DNA from: Acidobacteriaceae bacterium
GTDB lineage: Bacteria; Acidobacteriota; Terriglobia; Terriglobales; Acidobacteriaceae
DNA length: 39,912 nucleotides
NCBI GenBank assembly: GCA_025449575.1
Contig: JANWJB010000127.1
Coordinates: forward strand, 1-39,912
Direction of reading: 5' to 3'
In this document: positions 26,623 through 34,533 of the stretch, piece after piece
How the letters are laid out: each line of letters opens with the position of its first letter
How positions within the stretch are numbered: position 1 is the stretch's first letter
Position numbers and translations under genes: made by a program
The notes under the pieces: model-generated
Told to the model about the DNA's origin: nothing
What the model saw: only the letters and a program-made list of their open reading frames with translations
The model's database searches: none

Positions 26623-26641
26623 GATGGCGGTCGCCGCCATC
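26623..26641. repeat. Perfect 8-bp GC-rich hairpin in the nuo/NiCoT divergent region
   Basis: GATGGCGG (26623-26630), loop TCG, CCGCCATC (26634-26641). No T-run follows on either strand. It may be an operator or an mRNA structure for either direction. Confidence 0.4.
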
Positions 26642-26684
26642 AGGTTACCTCATGTGCAAAGTAAGTGCGGAAAGCACCGCCTGC

Positions 26685-26700
26685 TGTGGCACAGGTCACA
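26685..26700 (+). promoter_or_regulatory. Candidate Crp/Fnr-type site upstream of the nickel transporter
   Basis: TGTGGCACAGGTCACA matches the CRP pattern TGTGA-N6-TCACA at nine of ten fixed positions. A -10-like CATAAT at 26719-26724 would give transcription starts near 26731-26734, placing the site's centre at about -39 to -42, the class II activator position. The same type of site is seen before ric in this window. Confidence 0.42.
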
Positions 26701-26749
26701 TTTCGAACCGTCTGAGGCCATAATAGCCCGCCCCCAATGACCCGCCTTG

Positions 26750-26782
26750 GGTAGCATCTTCTCGAAATTAGTGCTACCTTTT
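26750..26782 (+). terminator. Terminator-like hairpin in the nickel transporter leader (possible attenuator)
   Basis: GGTAGCA (26750-26756), a 15-base loop, and TGCTACC (26772-26778) form a perfect 7-bp stem followed by TTTT (26779-26782). It lies between the proposed promoter and the transporter start at 26968, where a terminator would cut off the downstream gene unless conditionally read through. No known riboswitch fold was recognised. Confidence 0.45.
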
Positions 26783-26967
26783 CGTTGCCTGGTTTGTGTA
26801 CCGAATGGGCGCGAGCCGAGGCTATATTCATTGTCGATCTCTTCTCGAACATGCAAGCACAGCGATTCCAATCGGAACGATTCGAGACTCGCGCGGACGA
26901 GTTTTCCCGTGAAGCTGCTCTGCGGCATCCGGATCTGACTTGCGCAGGGCGGTCCAAGAATTTCCGC

Positions 26968-27999
26968 ATGTTCGAGAATGGCGCCGGCAACCTTCGCGGC
27001 AGGACAATAGGCATATATCTGCTGCTGGCTTTCTTCAACGCTGCGGCATGGCTCTGGGCTTTGCTGGCCTTTCGAGGGCATCCGGTGCTGCTCGGGACGG
27101 CCTTTCTGGCCTACAGCTTCGGGCTTCGCCACGCGGTCGACGCTGATCACATCGCCGCGATCGACAATGTGACCCGGAAGCTGATGCAGGAGGGCAAGCG
27201 CCCGGTCACTGTGGGCTTCATGTTTTCGCTCGGCCACTCCACTGTCGTTGTGCTGGGGTCGTCGGCGATTGCTGCGGCTACGCTCGCCCTTCAATATCGG
27301 ATGAATGCCCTCCGCACGATCGGTGGAGTCGCCGGCACACTGGTCTCCACCTTTTTCCTATTCGGCATCGCCATCGTGAACCTTCTGATTCTCCGGTCGA
27401 TCTATGAGGCTTTCTCCAAGGTGCGGCGCGGAGAGCCGTATGTTGAAGAGGACTACGATCTGCTGCTTGCCAAGCGTGGCTTTCTATCTCGCATCTTCAG
27501 GCCCATGTTCCGGATGATCCGGCAAAGTTGGCATATGTATCCATTGGGCGTCCTCTTCGGGTTGGGATTCGACACCGCGACCGAAATAGGCGTGCTCAGC
27601 CTCTCGGCTGCCGAGGCGTCCAAAGGTCTTTCGCTATGGTCAGTGCTTGTATTTCCCGCACTCTTTGCCGCCGGCATGTCGCTGGTCGATACGACGGACA
27701 ATGTGCTCATGCTAGGGGCTTATGGTTGGGCGTTTGCGAAACCTGTTCGCAAGCTTTACTACAACATGACGATCACGCTCATCTCTGTATTGGTTGCTTT
27801 CGTGGTCGGCGGAATCGAGGCACTAGGTCTCTTGCAGTGGCGATTCCAGCCGCAAGGAGGATTCTGGGATTGGGTGCGCAGGCTGAACGGCCACTTCGGC
27901 GCACTCGGCTATTTCATCATCGGACTGTTTTTGGTGAGCTGGCTTGTTTCGATCGGGATTTACAAGTGGTTCGGCTTTGATCGCCTTGAGGCAAATTAG
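26968..27999 (+). CDS. NiCoT-family nickel/cobalt permease (HoxN/NixA type)
   Basis: The roughly 343-residue permease takes up Ni2+ (or Co2+) across the inner membrane. The signature RHAVDADHIAAIDNVTRKL, with the HAxDADH metal motif in helix II, is present, followed by FMFSLGHSTVVV and later GFDTATEIGVL and GMSLVDTTDNVLM, the other NiCoT signatures. About eight membrane helices are expected. The open frame extends to 26785. ATG 26968 is preferred because HoxN proteins begin about ten residues before the first membrane helix, as here (RTIGIYLLLAFFNAAAWLWA); its ribosome-binding site is weak. Its place just before a [NiFe]-hydrogenase operon points to nickel supply for that enzyme. Confidence 0.93.
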   Translation: MFENGAGNLRGRTIGIYLLLAFFNAAAWLWALLAFRGHPVLLGTAFLAYSFGLRHAVDADHIAAIDNVTRKLMQEGKRPVTVGFMFSLGHSTVVVLGSSAIAAATLALQYRMNALRTIGGVAGTLVSTFFLFGIAIVNLLILRSIYEAFSKVRRGEPYVEEDYDLLLAKRGFLSRIFRPMFRMIRQSWHMYPLGVLFGLGFDTATEIGVLSLSAAEASKGLSLWSVLVFPALFAAGMSLVDTTDNVLMLGAYGWAFAKPVRKLYYNMTITLISVLVAFVVGGIEALGLLQWRFQPQGGFWDWVRRLNGHFGALGYFIIGLFLVSWLVSIGIYKWFGFDRLEAN

Positions 28000-28503
28000 C
28001 CCGCTCACCGGTATCCCTCCGCCCCCCTTGCTACGTTTCATCCCTGCCGGCACCCCTGGCCGCGCCGAAATTTCTGCATTTGCATTCAGCACGCTGAAAA
28101 ACCTCTTTCTAGCTGTAATGGGCGGTTCTTCCTTCAATCGCGGCCAAGAGGCGTCGCACCTTCGATCCAGGAAAATTCCGGTCGGTCCTGCTCCAGACAT
28201 CGGCGGCCCTGCGTCGCCGTTACTGCTCCGCCTGCATAGGGGAAACCCTGATAGAACCCTCAGTAGTTCGTATGAAGCAAAATAGCGTTCGTCCCCGCTT
28301 GTGACGCAACCTTTGCATTTGTTTCTATTAGGAGGTTCGTGCTGAGTGCTCGCCGCCGCCCTCTTCGCGGACGAGCGCCCAGACAAAACTTCAAGCAGCG
28401 GCGCCCGATCCGAGCATCTCTCCCGGAAAGAACGCCGGTATCCGACTAGGTCGGAAAGCGCGCAAGGAAATGGGGTGCTCCCGCCCCGGCAAAGGAGATG
28501 GCA
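28000..28503. other. Intergenic region upstream of hhyS
   Basis: About 500 bases probably contain the promoter of the hydrogenase operon. A TTGTGA followed 18 bases later by TTCTAT (around 28300-28330) is a weak sigma70-like pair. A free-standing AGGAGG at 28330-28335 is followed by GTG codons at 28339 and 28346. The first opens an Arg-rich frame of 36 codons; the second runs into hhyS out of frame. I see no convincing gene, repeat or terminator here. The minus-strand frame spanning this region is considered a shadow. Confidence 0.4.
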
Positions 28504-29571
28504 ATGCCCGCACATGCAGCAGCGCCCTACGGACAAATTACCCAAAAGAAACCTGCGGTGGCAGAAGTCCACATTCTTTGGATCACCGCTGGCTTGGGTT
28601 GCGACGGAGATTCCGTATCGATCACGGCAGCCACACAGCCAAGCATCGAGGATGTCGTGCTGGGCGCTATTCCAGGCCTGCCGAAGGTGCATCTGCATAA
28701 CCCGGTTCTCGCTTATGAGACCGGTGACGAATTCATGAAGTACTGGTATCTCGCTGAGGAAGGGAAGCTCGACCCCTTCGTTTTGGTGGTGGAAGGCTCT
28801 ATCCCAAACGAAAAGATCAAGGAGGAAGGCTATTGGGCAGCTCTGGGAACGAATCCAGATACCGGTCAGCCTATACCCACGACGGAGTGGATCGACCGCT
28901 TGGCTCCAAAGGCCTTGGCGGTGGTCGGTGCGGGCACGTGCGCCACTTACGGCGGCATCCACGCAATGGAGGGCAATCCAACGGGGTGTATGGGTTTGGC
29001 GGATTACCTCGGATGGGGCTGGAAATCTAAAGCGGGGCTCCCCATCGTAAATGTCCCGGGGTGTCCGGTGCAGCCGGATAATTTTATGGAGACGTTGCTT
29101 TATTTGCTGTATCAGGTGGCTGGCCGTGCGCCGATGATCCCGCTCGACGAACAACTGCGGCCCAAATGGCTCTTTGAACAAACAGTGCATCAAGGCTGCG
29201 ACCGGGCCGGCTATTACGAAGAGGGTGATTTTGCCTCATCCTATAACTCCCATAAATGCCTTGTGAAGATTGGATGCTGGGGTCCGGTGGTGAATTGTAA
29301 TGTCCCCAAGCGTGGTTGGATGGCAGGATTGGGAGGCTGTCCGAATGTTGGAGGAATTTGCATTGGCTGCACCATGCCCGGCTTTCCAGATAAATTCATG
29401 CCCTTCATGGATGAGCCGCCGGGGGGCAGGCTATCCAGCACCGCCATCGCAACCTACGGAAAGGCAATTCGGACTCTCCGCGCGGTAACGAACCATACCG
29501 TAAACAAAGAGCCTAAGTGGCGGCATTCGCGCAGCCAACTTACTACTGGTTATCAGCCACAGTCCTATTAA
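28504..29571 (+). CDS. hhyS: [NiFe]-hydrogenase small subunit, group 1h/5 (actinobacterial type)
   Basis: The 355-residue electron-transfer subunit carries three iron-sulfur clusters. In the proximal motif the usual CxxC is Cys33-Asp-Gly-Asp36, as in the actinobacterial-type enzyme of Ralstonia eutropha, whose proximal cluster is held by three Cys and one Asp. Further ligands are VGAGTCATYGG, VPGCPVQPDNF, the distal set TVHQGC...KCLVKIGCWGP, and the medial region NCNVPKRGW...GGCPNVGGICIGC. In that last region an additional Cys occupies the place that is Pro in three-iron medial clusters. There is no Tat signal or C-terminal membrane helix, so the enzyme should face the cytoplasm. AAAGGAG (28491-28497) abuts an ATG at 28498. 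ATG 28504, six bases farther, has proper spacing and is chosen. Confidence 0.95.
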   Translation: MPAHAAAPYGQITQKKPAVAEVHILWITAGLGCDGDSVSITAATQPSIEDVVLGAIPGLPKVHLHNPVLAYETGDEFMKYWYLAEEGKLDPFVLVVEGSIPNEKIKEEGYWAALGTNPDTGQPIPTTEWIDRLAPKALAVVGAGTCATYGGIHAMEGNPTGCMGLADYLGWGWKSKAGLPIVNVPGCPVQPDNFMETLLYLLYQVAGRAPMIPLDEQLRPKWLFEQTVHQGCDRAGYYEEGDFASSYNSHKCLVKIGCWGPVVNCNVPKRGWMAGLGGCPNVGGICIGCTMPGFPDKFMPFMDEPPGGRLSSTAIATYGKAIRTLRAVTNHTVNKEPKWRHSRSQLTTGYQPQSY

Positions 29572-29598
29572 CCACTCTCATCGGAAGGGAGCCGCCAG

Positions 29599-31407
29599 AT
29601 GGGCACGACTACGACGATCGAGCGCAACCAAGAGGCCGCCGGCAAAGGGCAGTTAGTGGAGATGAACTGGGATCCGATAACCCGGATCGTGGGCAGCCTC
29701 GGCATCTTTACCAAGATCGATTTCGGCAAGCGCAAGGTGGCCGAGTGCCACAGCACTTCCTCGATATTCCGCGGCTACAGCATCTTCATGAAGGGCAAAG
29801 ATCCGCGCGATTCCCATTTCATCACCAGCCGTATCTGCGGTATTTGTGGCGACAATCATGCCACCTGCGCGACCTATGCGCAGAATATGGCTTTCGGCGT
29901 GCGACCCCCGGCGATTGCCGAATGGATCGTCAATCTGGGTGAGGCTGCCGAGTACATGTTCGACCACAATATCTTTCAGGACAATCTGGTCGGGGTGGAT
30001 TTCTGCGAGCAAATGGTCAAGGAAACGAACCCCGGCGTCTTCGAGAAAGCGGAAAAGACCGAGTCCCCGCACGCCGGTGTGCACGGCTATCGCACCATTG
30101 CCGACATCATGCGCGCCCTCAATCCGTTTACCGGCGCCTTCTATCGCGAAGCGCTGCAAATGAGCCGTCTTACCCGGGAAATGTTCTGCCTGATGGAAGG
30201 GCGACACGTGCATCCTTCCACTCTTTATCCGGGCGGTGTGGGCACGGTAGCGACGGTTCAGCTGTTTACCGACTACATCGTGCGGCTAATGAAGTACGTG
30301 GAGTTCATGAAGAAGGTGGTTCCGCTGCACGACGACCTCTTCGACTTCTTTTACGAAGCCCTTCCCGGATATGAGGAAGTCGGCAGGCGAAGAATTCTTC
30401 TCGGTTGCTGGGGCTCGTTCAACGATCCCGATGTGTGCGACTACACCTATCAGAAGATGACCGACTGGGGCCGCGCCATGTATGTGACGCCCGGTGTGAT
30501 TATCGACGGGAAGCAAGTGACTACCGATCTAGTAGACATCAATTTGAACATCCGCATTCTGCTGGGCAGTTCTTATTATGACGACTGGCAGAATGCCGAG
30601 ACCTTCGTAAAGCACGACCCGCTGGGCAATCCGGTGGACCAGCGGCATCCCTGGAACCAAAGCACCATTCCGCGACCACAGAAACGGGACTTTGCCGGTA
30701 AGTACACGTGGGTCATGTCCCCGCGCTGGTACGACAAACGTACGGGCGACTATCTGGCGCTCGATACGGGGGGTGGTCCCATCGCTCGCTTCTGGTCCAC
30801 TGCGTTGGCTGGCTTAGTGGACATCGGCTACATCAAAGCAACCGGCCACAGCGTCAAGATTTATCTCCCCAAGACAATGTCGCTTCCTGAAACCGAGTTG
30901 GAATGGAAGATACCGAAGTGGAGCAACGCCATTGAGCGTGATCGGGCGCGGACCTACTTTCAGGCTTATGCTGCTGCAGCCGCTCTCCATTTTGCCGAGA
31001 AGGCCCTGGCCGAGCTGCACGCGGGCAGAACCAAAACCTGGAATGACTTTAAAGTTCCGGAAGACGCGATCGGGTGCGGTTTCCACGAGGCGGTGCGTGG
31101 AGTGCTGTCGCATCATGTGGTGATTCGCGGGAAAAAAATCGCGAATTACCACCCCTATCCACCCACCCCGTGGAACGCGAATCCTCGCGATATTTACGGG
31201 ACGCCGGGGCCATATGAGGATGCGGTCCAGAACACCCCCATCTTTGAGGAGAATGGGCCGGAAAACTTCAAAGGTATCGACATCATGCGCACGGTCAGGA
31301 GTTTCGATCCATGCCTGCCATGCGGGGTTCACATGTATCTGGGAGATGGCAGGGTGCTGGAGACCCATCACTCCCCAATGTTCGGGATGCAATCGTCCCA
31401 ACCTTGA
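29599..31407 (+). CDS. hhyL: [NiFe]-hydrogenase large subunit, group 1h/5
   Basis: The 602-residue catalytic subunit oxidises H2 at a Ni-Fe(CN)2CO centre. Nickel ligands are Cys80 and Cys83 (RICGICGDNHATC) and Cys572 and Cys575 (DPCLPCGVH). Maturation should cut after His578, removing a 24-residue tail. The sequence throughout (WDPITRIVGSLGIFTKIDF, MEGRHVHPSTLYPGGVGT, WSTALAGLVDIGYIKATG) is that of the high-affinity actinobacterial-type group, which in other bacteria scavenges atmospheric H2. GGGAG stands about seven bases before the ATG. It lies 27 bases behind hhyS. High affinity is a family property and is not readable directly from sequence. Confidence 0.96.
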   Translation: MGTTTTIERNQEAAGKGQLVEMNWDPITRIVGSLGIFTKIDFGKRKVAECHSTSSIFRGYSIFMKGKDPRDSHFITSRICGICGDNHATCATYAQNMAFGVRPPAIAEWIVNLGEAAEYMFDHNIFQDNLVGVDFCEQMVKETNPGVFEKAEKTESPHAGVHGYRTIADIMRALNPFTGAFYREALQMSRLTREMFCLMEGRHVHPSTLYPGGVGTVATVQLFTDYIVRLMKYVEFMKKVVPLHDDLFDFFYEALPGYEEVGRRRILLGCWGSFNDPDVCDYTYQKMTDWGRAMYVTPGVIIDGKQVTTDLVDINLNIRILLGSSYYDDWQNAETFVKHDPLGNPVDQRHPWNQSTIPRPQKRDFAGKYTWVMSPRWYDKRTGDYLALDTGGGPIARFWSTALAGLVDIGYIKATGHSVKIYLPKTMSLPETELEWKIPKWSNAIERDRARTYFQAYAAAAALHFAEKALAELHAGRTKTWNDFKVPEDAIGCGFHEAVRGVLSHHVVIRGKKIANYHPYPPTPWNANPRDIYGTPGPYEDAVQNTPIFEENGPENFKGIDIMRTVRSFDPCLPCGVHMYLGDGRVLETHHSPMFGMQSSQP

Positions 31408-31481
31408 AAGCCGCAAATCCGAAGGCCGGCAGGAGTCGGGAAGCCCTGCCGGTCGCACTTTCTTTGCAGCTGGATTCAGAG

Positions 31482-32156
31482 ATGACCAGAGGGAGTGGCG
31501 TGGCAGACGAAAAAGAGTTTGAGCGCAAGATGCAGCGAGTGGGCGAACTGGTCGAAGCGATCGAGGCTATGCAGGAGCCCGGATCGAAGGCCAAGGCGCG
31601 GGAGATTGTCCAGCTTCTAATGGAAGTGCATGGGGCGGGAATAGAGCGAATGATGGAGTTGATCTTTGAGTTCTCCCCGCCGGAAGAGCCGGGCCGAGTG
31701 GATGTGTCCGGCTCTGTTTCCGGTGGCATCATCGACAAATTGGGGCGCGATCCCATCGTACGAAGCATGCTGCTTCTCTATTCCCTCCATCCGGATAATC
31801 TGGAAAGCCGCGTAACCCAAGCGGTCGAGCTTGCGGGATCGCGCCTCCGCAAGCTGAATGCGAGTGTCGAACTGGCCAGTCTCGAAGGAAATGAGGTACG
31901 ACTCCGGTTGCATGTGTCAGGCCATGCCTGCGGATCCACGGCACATACTTTGCAGTCGACAGTCGAGGAGTGTCTTTACGAATTGGCTCCCGACGTGGCA
32001 TCGGTCGCCTTCTTGGAATCGAACGACGGAGGCTCCTCGGGCTTTGTTCCGCTAGATCGCTTACTGAAGCATTCAGCTACCTCGCGCGGGCTGGCTGTAC
32101 CGCCCCTGGCGGCTCTTTCAGTCGCGCGCGATTCGGAAGTCGAGAGAGCCCATTGA
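31482..32156 (+). CDS. NifU-like protein of the hydrogenase operon, CxxC degraded
   Basis: The protein (about 224 residues) has a helical N-terminal part and, from about residue 100, a NifU C-terminal-like domain (HPDNLESRVTQAVELAGSRL...VELASLEGNEVRLRLHVSG). NifU domains hold a transient Fe-S cluster through CxxC. Here the stretch reads GHAC at 147-150, so only the second Cys (Cys150) is kept; another Cys follows in VEECLYEL. It may deliver or hold a cluster as a dimer, or may have lost that role. The open frame begins at 31311 inside hhyL. ATG 31482 and GTG 31500 (with AGAGGGAG before it) are the realistic starts. NifU-family genes are recurrent beside group 1h hydrogenases. Confidence 0.75.
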   Translation: MTRGSGVADEKEFERKMQRVGELVEAIEAMQEPGSKAKAREIVQLLMEVHGAGIERMMELIFEFSPPEEPGRVDVSGSVSGGIIDKLGRDPIVRSMLLLYSLHPDNLESRVTQAVELAGSRLRKLNASVELASLEGNEVRLRLHVSGHACGSTAHTLQSTVEECLYELAPDVASVAFLESNDGGSSGFVPLDRLLKHSATSRGLAVPPLAALSVARDSEVERAH

Positions 32157-32190
32157 GCCTGCGCTGGGTCTTTACGAAAAGGGAGCGCCC

Positions 32191-32838
32191 ATGATGGCAG
32201 AAAGCACATCCGCATTCACGATTTTGCGCCGCTTTGCGCGATCCCAGCAATCGGCGGAGCGCTGCGAGATGTGCAGCACGGTTGTTGCCGCTGGACATCC
32301 CCATCTGGTCGCGATCGCTTCCCATCGAATCCACTGCGCCTGCGATGCGTGCGCAACGCTCTTCGACGGCATGACGGGAAGCAAGTATAGGCGGGTTTCC
32401 CGGCGCGTTGTGCGTCTATGCGATTTTCAGATAACCGATGCGCAGTGGGAAAGCCTGCTCATCCCCATCAATATGGCATTCTTTTTCCGTTCCAGCCCCG
32501 AGGACCGGATCGCCGCGTTCTATCCCAGCCCCGCCGGGGCGGTGGAATCGCTGCTGCCATTGGATGCCTGGAGCGAGATCGTATTGGAGAATCCCGCACT
32601 CAATGGACTGCAGCCGGACGTGGAAGCATTGCTGGTCAACCGAGTAGGCCGGGCAAGCGAAAGCCTCCCGTCTGAGTACTATATTGCGCCCGTCGACGAG
32701 TGTTATCGCTTGGTCGGTCTGATTCGCAGCCACTGGAGGGGGCTCTCGGGAGGAGCCGAGGCTTGGACGGAGATTGCGAAATTTTTCGATCATTTGCGGT
32801 CGCTCGCCGCCATCGAGGGGGGAGAAGTCCATGCCTGA
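32191..32838 (+). CDS. DUF5947 family protein, putative metal-binding, hydrogenase-associated
   Basis: The 215-residue protein matches from memory DUF5947, a family found next to group 1h hydrogenases and of unknown role. Near the N-terminus it has CEMC (Cys25, Cys28) and CACDAC (Cys49, 51, 54) with His45 and His48 beside them, a layout suited to a zinc site or Fe-S cluster. The later part contains INMAFFFRSS, FYPSPAGAVESLL, PDVEALLVNR and ECYRLVGLIRSHWRGLSGG, all typical of the family. It may be an electron carrier or assembly factor; this is inference. GGGAG stands five bases before ATG 32191, eight before ATG 32194. Its last eight bases overlap the next gene. Confidence 0.82.
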   Translation: MMAESTSAFTILRRFARSQQSAERCEMCSTVVAAGHPHLVAIASHRIHCACDACATLFDGMTGSKYRRVSRRVVRLCDFQITDAQWESLLIPINMAFFFRSSPEDRIAAFYPSPAGAVESLLPLDAWSEIVLENPALNGLQPDVEALLVNRVGRASESLPSEYYIAPVDECYRLVGLIRSHWRGLSGGAEAWTEIAKFFDHLRSLAAIEGGEVHA

Positions 32839-33478
32839 CCTGGCCTTTGCCGTGCGAGACGCAGCAGTCGTTCCATTTGCCGCTTCGCCGATGCTGGCAT
32901 TCAAACTCGGCATCGAGAATCGCTGCGCAGGGGAAAAGATACACACCATTGCGTTGCGGTGCCAGCTCCAGATTGAGACGACGCGCCGGCGTTACAGCGC
33001 GGAGGAGCAAGAGCGCATGCTCGACCTCTTTGGCGTGCCAAGCCGCTGGAGCCAGACCTTGCATAGCCTTCTATGGATCAATGCCGGCATGGTGGTTCCC
33101 GGCTTCGAAACAGAGACGGTAGCCGACCTGCAAATTTGCTGTACCTTCGACTTCAATGTCGCTACCACCAAGTACTTTGCAGCGCTTCGCGGAGGCGACC
33201 TGCCATTGCAGTTTTTGTTCAGCGGCACCGTCTTTTACGAAGACGCCGAAGGGGCGCTTCAGGCGGCGCCGATCTCCTGGGAGCAGGAGGCTCGTTACAA
33301 GCTCCCGGTGAGCGTGTGGCGTGGAATGATGGATTCCTATTATCCAAATACCGTCTGCCTGAATCTGCGTCGTGACGTGTTTGAGCGGCTCTGCCAGTAC
33401 AAAATGCAGCGCGGCATTCCCACTTGGGATCAGGCGCTGGAGAGTGTGCTGCCTGTAGAAGACGCGGTGACCCCATGA
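32831..33478 (+). CDS. DUF6084 family protein, hydrogenase-associated
   Basis: The 215-residue protein matches from memory DUF6084, another uncharacterised family that accompanies group 1h hydrogenases. Family-like stretches are FKLGIENRCAGEKIHTIALR, RRRYSAEEQERMLDLFG, CTFDFNVATTKYFAALRGG, LQFLFSGTVFYED and the end GIPTWDQALESVL. No cysteine cluster, signal peptide or membrane segment is present. The pattern of short strands suggests a beta-sandwich. The frame is open upstream to 32774. ATG 32831 inside the end of the DUF5947 gene is chosen because similarity begins at this point, and GGGGAGAAG lies before it. Confidence 0.82.
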   Translation: MPDLAFAVRDAAVVPFAASPMLAFKLGIENRCAGEKIHTIALRCQLQIETTRRRYSAEEQERMLDLFGVPSRWSQTLHSLLWINAGMVVPGFETETVADLQICCTFDFNVATTKYFAALRGGDLPLQFLFSGTVFYEDAEGALQAAPISWEQEARYKLPVSVWRGMMDSYYPNTVCLNLRRDVFERLCQYKMQRGIPTWDQALESVLPVEDAVTP

Positions 33479-34533
33479 ACAGGGATGGTGTGGAAGCGAT
33501 TGCCGATGCTGTGCTCTACGAAGGGTACATGCTGTATCCCTATCGCACATCGTCGGTAAAAAATCGGCAGCGTTGGAACTTTGGCGTTTTGGCCCCCCAG
33601 CCGTCCAGCGGCCAAGAGAGTTTCGACCCTTCGAGCATGCAAGCGGAATGCCTGCTGGAGTGCGATTCCACTACACAGGTGACGGTAAAAGTTCGTTTCC
33701 TGCAGATTGTTCGGCGCTTCGTCGGCAGACTGCTCTCCCCGCGGCGCGACGTTCATTTCGGCGGCGAAACCCGCTATGACCTCGTAGACGCGCTGGACCT
33801 AGAGGGAACGAAACACGTTCCGTGGGAGGAAGCGCGGGAGCGCGAAGTGATCTTGGCGGCTCTTCTACCCTGCGGCGGAGGAAAGCCCGCCTCTCTATCG
33901 TTTGAATTCGCTGCCGGATGCGAGTATGAGCCGCTCTGCCGCACCGACGGCTGGACTGTCGGCGTCATTGTTCGCCAGTGGGAAGCTCTGTCCGGCTCGG
34001 TCGAAGTGTCCTGGCAAGCATGCGAAGCAACCCTCGTAAAAGCCACCGTAGCGGTTTTAAACCGATCGGAGACTGCGTCTTCGCCGGAGCAGGGACGCAC
34101 CGGACTACTTCCGTGCTCGCTCCTCTCCACGCACGCCATTCTTAGAGCCACAAATGGCCAGTTTGTCTCCCTGCTTGAACCGCCCGAGCATTGGAAGGCT
34201 TGGGCAGAACAATGCGCCAACCGGGGAGTCTGGCCGGTTCTGGCCGGCAGCGAAGGAGACCGGAGCACGGTACTCTGCTCGCCGATCATTCTCTATGACT
34301 ACCCGCGGATCGCACCGGAAAGCCCGGGCAGCCTCTTCGATGGAACGGAAATCGATGAAATTCTGTCTCTGCGGATTCTCACCATGACGGAGGAGGAGAA
34401 GCAGGAAATGCGGCAGTCCGACGATCGCACGCGAGAGATCCTTGAGCGCACCGAGAACATGCCGCCAGAGCAGTTCATCAAGCTCCACGGCGCACTGCGC
34501 GGATTGCGCACTCTGTCACCGGAGGCGGAATGA
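33475..34533 (+). CDS. Uncharacterised hydrogenase-associated protein, 352 residues
   Basis: I do not know a name for this family. Similar proteins beginning VADAVLYEGYxLYPYR occur in group 1h hydrogenase clusters of actinobacteria, as I recall them. Here the start is VEAIADAVLYEGYMLYPYRTSS, followed by RWNFGVLAP, a middle region with WEEAREREV, and a C-terminal helical part NMPPEQFIKLHGALRGLR. It is cytoplasmic-looking, has several Cys residues without a clear cluster motif, and is rich in predicted strands. The ATG forms ATGA with the preceding stop, and its own stop forms ATGA with the next gene, so it is translationally locked into the operon. Confidence 0.8.
   Translation: MNRDGVEAIADAVLYEGYMLYPYRTSSVKNRQRWNFGVLAPQPSSGQESFDPSSMQAECLLECDSTTQVTVKVRFLQIVRRFVGRLLSPRRDVHFGGETRYDLVDALDLEGTKHVPWEEAREREVILAALLPCGGGKPASLSFEFAAGCEYEPLCRTDGWTVGVIVRQWEALSGSVEVSWQACEATLVKATVAVLNRSETASSPEQGRTGLLPCSLLSTHAILRATNGQFVSLLEPPEHWKAWAEQCANRGVWPVLAGSEGDRSTVLCSPIILYDYPRIAPESPGSLFDGTEIDEILSLRILTMTEEEKQEMRQSDDRTREILERTENMPPEQFIKLHGALRGLRTLSPEAE

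Larger units (their letters stand above)
26472..26967. other. Divergent intergenic region between nuoA and the nickel transporter
   Basis: About 500 bases hold the nuo promoter on the minus strand and the transporter promoter on the plus strand. Three structures stand out: a hairpin at 26623-26641 (GATGGCGG, TCG, CCGCCATC), a CRP-like 16-mer at 26685-26700 and a terminator-like hairpin with T-run at 26750-26782. The long minus-strand frames here (for example 26650-27294) overlap the transporter and look like shadows. The transporter frame is also open back to 26785, but this part lacks membrane segments and family similarity. Confidence 0.45.

Noticed and set aside
26785-26967. N-terminal extension of the nickel transporter
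   Set aside because: The frame is open, but this part overlaps the hairpin's downstream leader, has no membrane segment and exceeds the family length. ATG 26968 fits HoxN-type proteins.
28288-28320. Possible sigma54 promoter before hhyS (TGTGAC ... TTGCA)
   Set aside because: The GG and GC elements do not have the required spacing and the GG is missing.
28330-28450. Short Arg-rich frame behind a free AGGAGG upstream of hhyS
   Set aside because: Spacing to the nearer GTG is too short, the composition is unlike a protein, and the second GTG runs out of frame into hhyS.
27823-29193. 456-residue open frame on the minus strand
   Set aside because: It lies antisense to the transporter end and to hhyS, both clear genes, and has no recognisable domain. 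GC-rich codon use opens such shadow frames.
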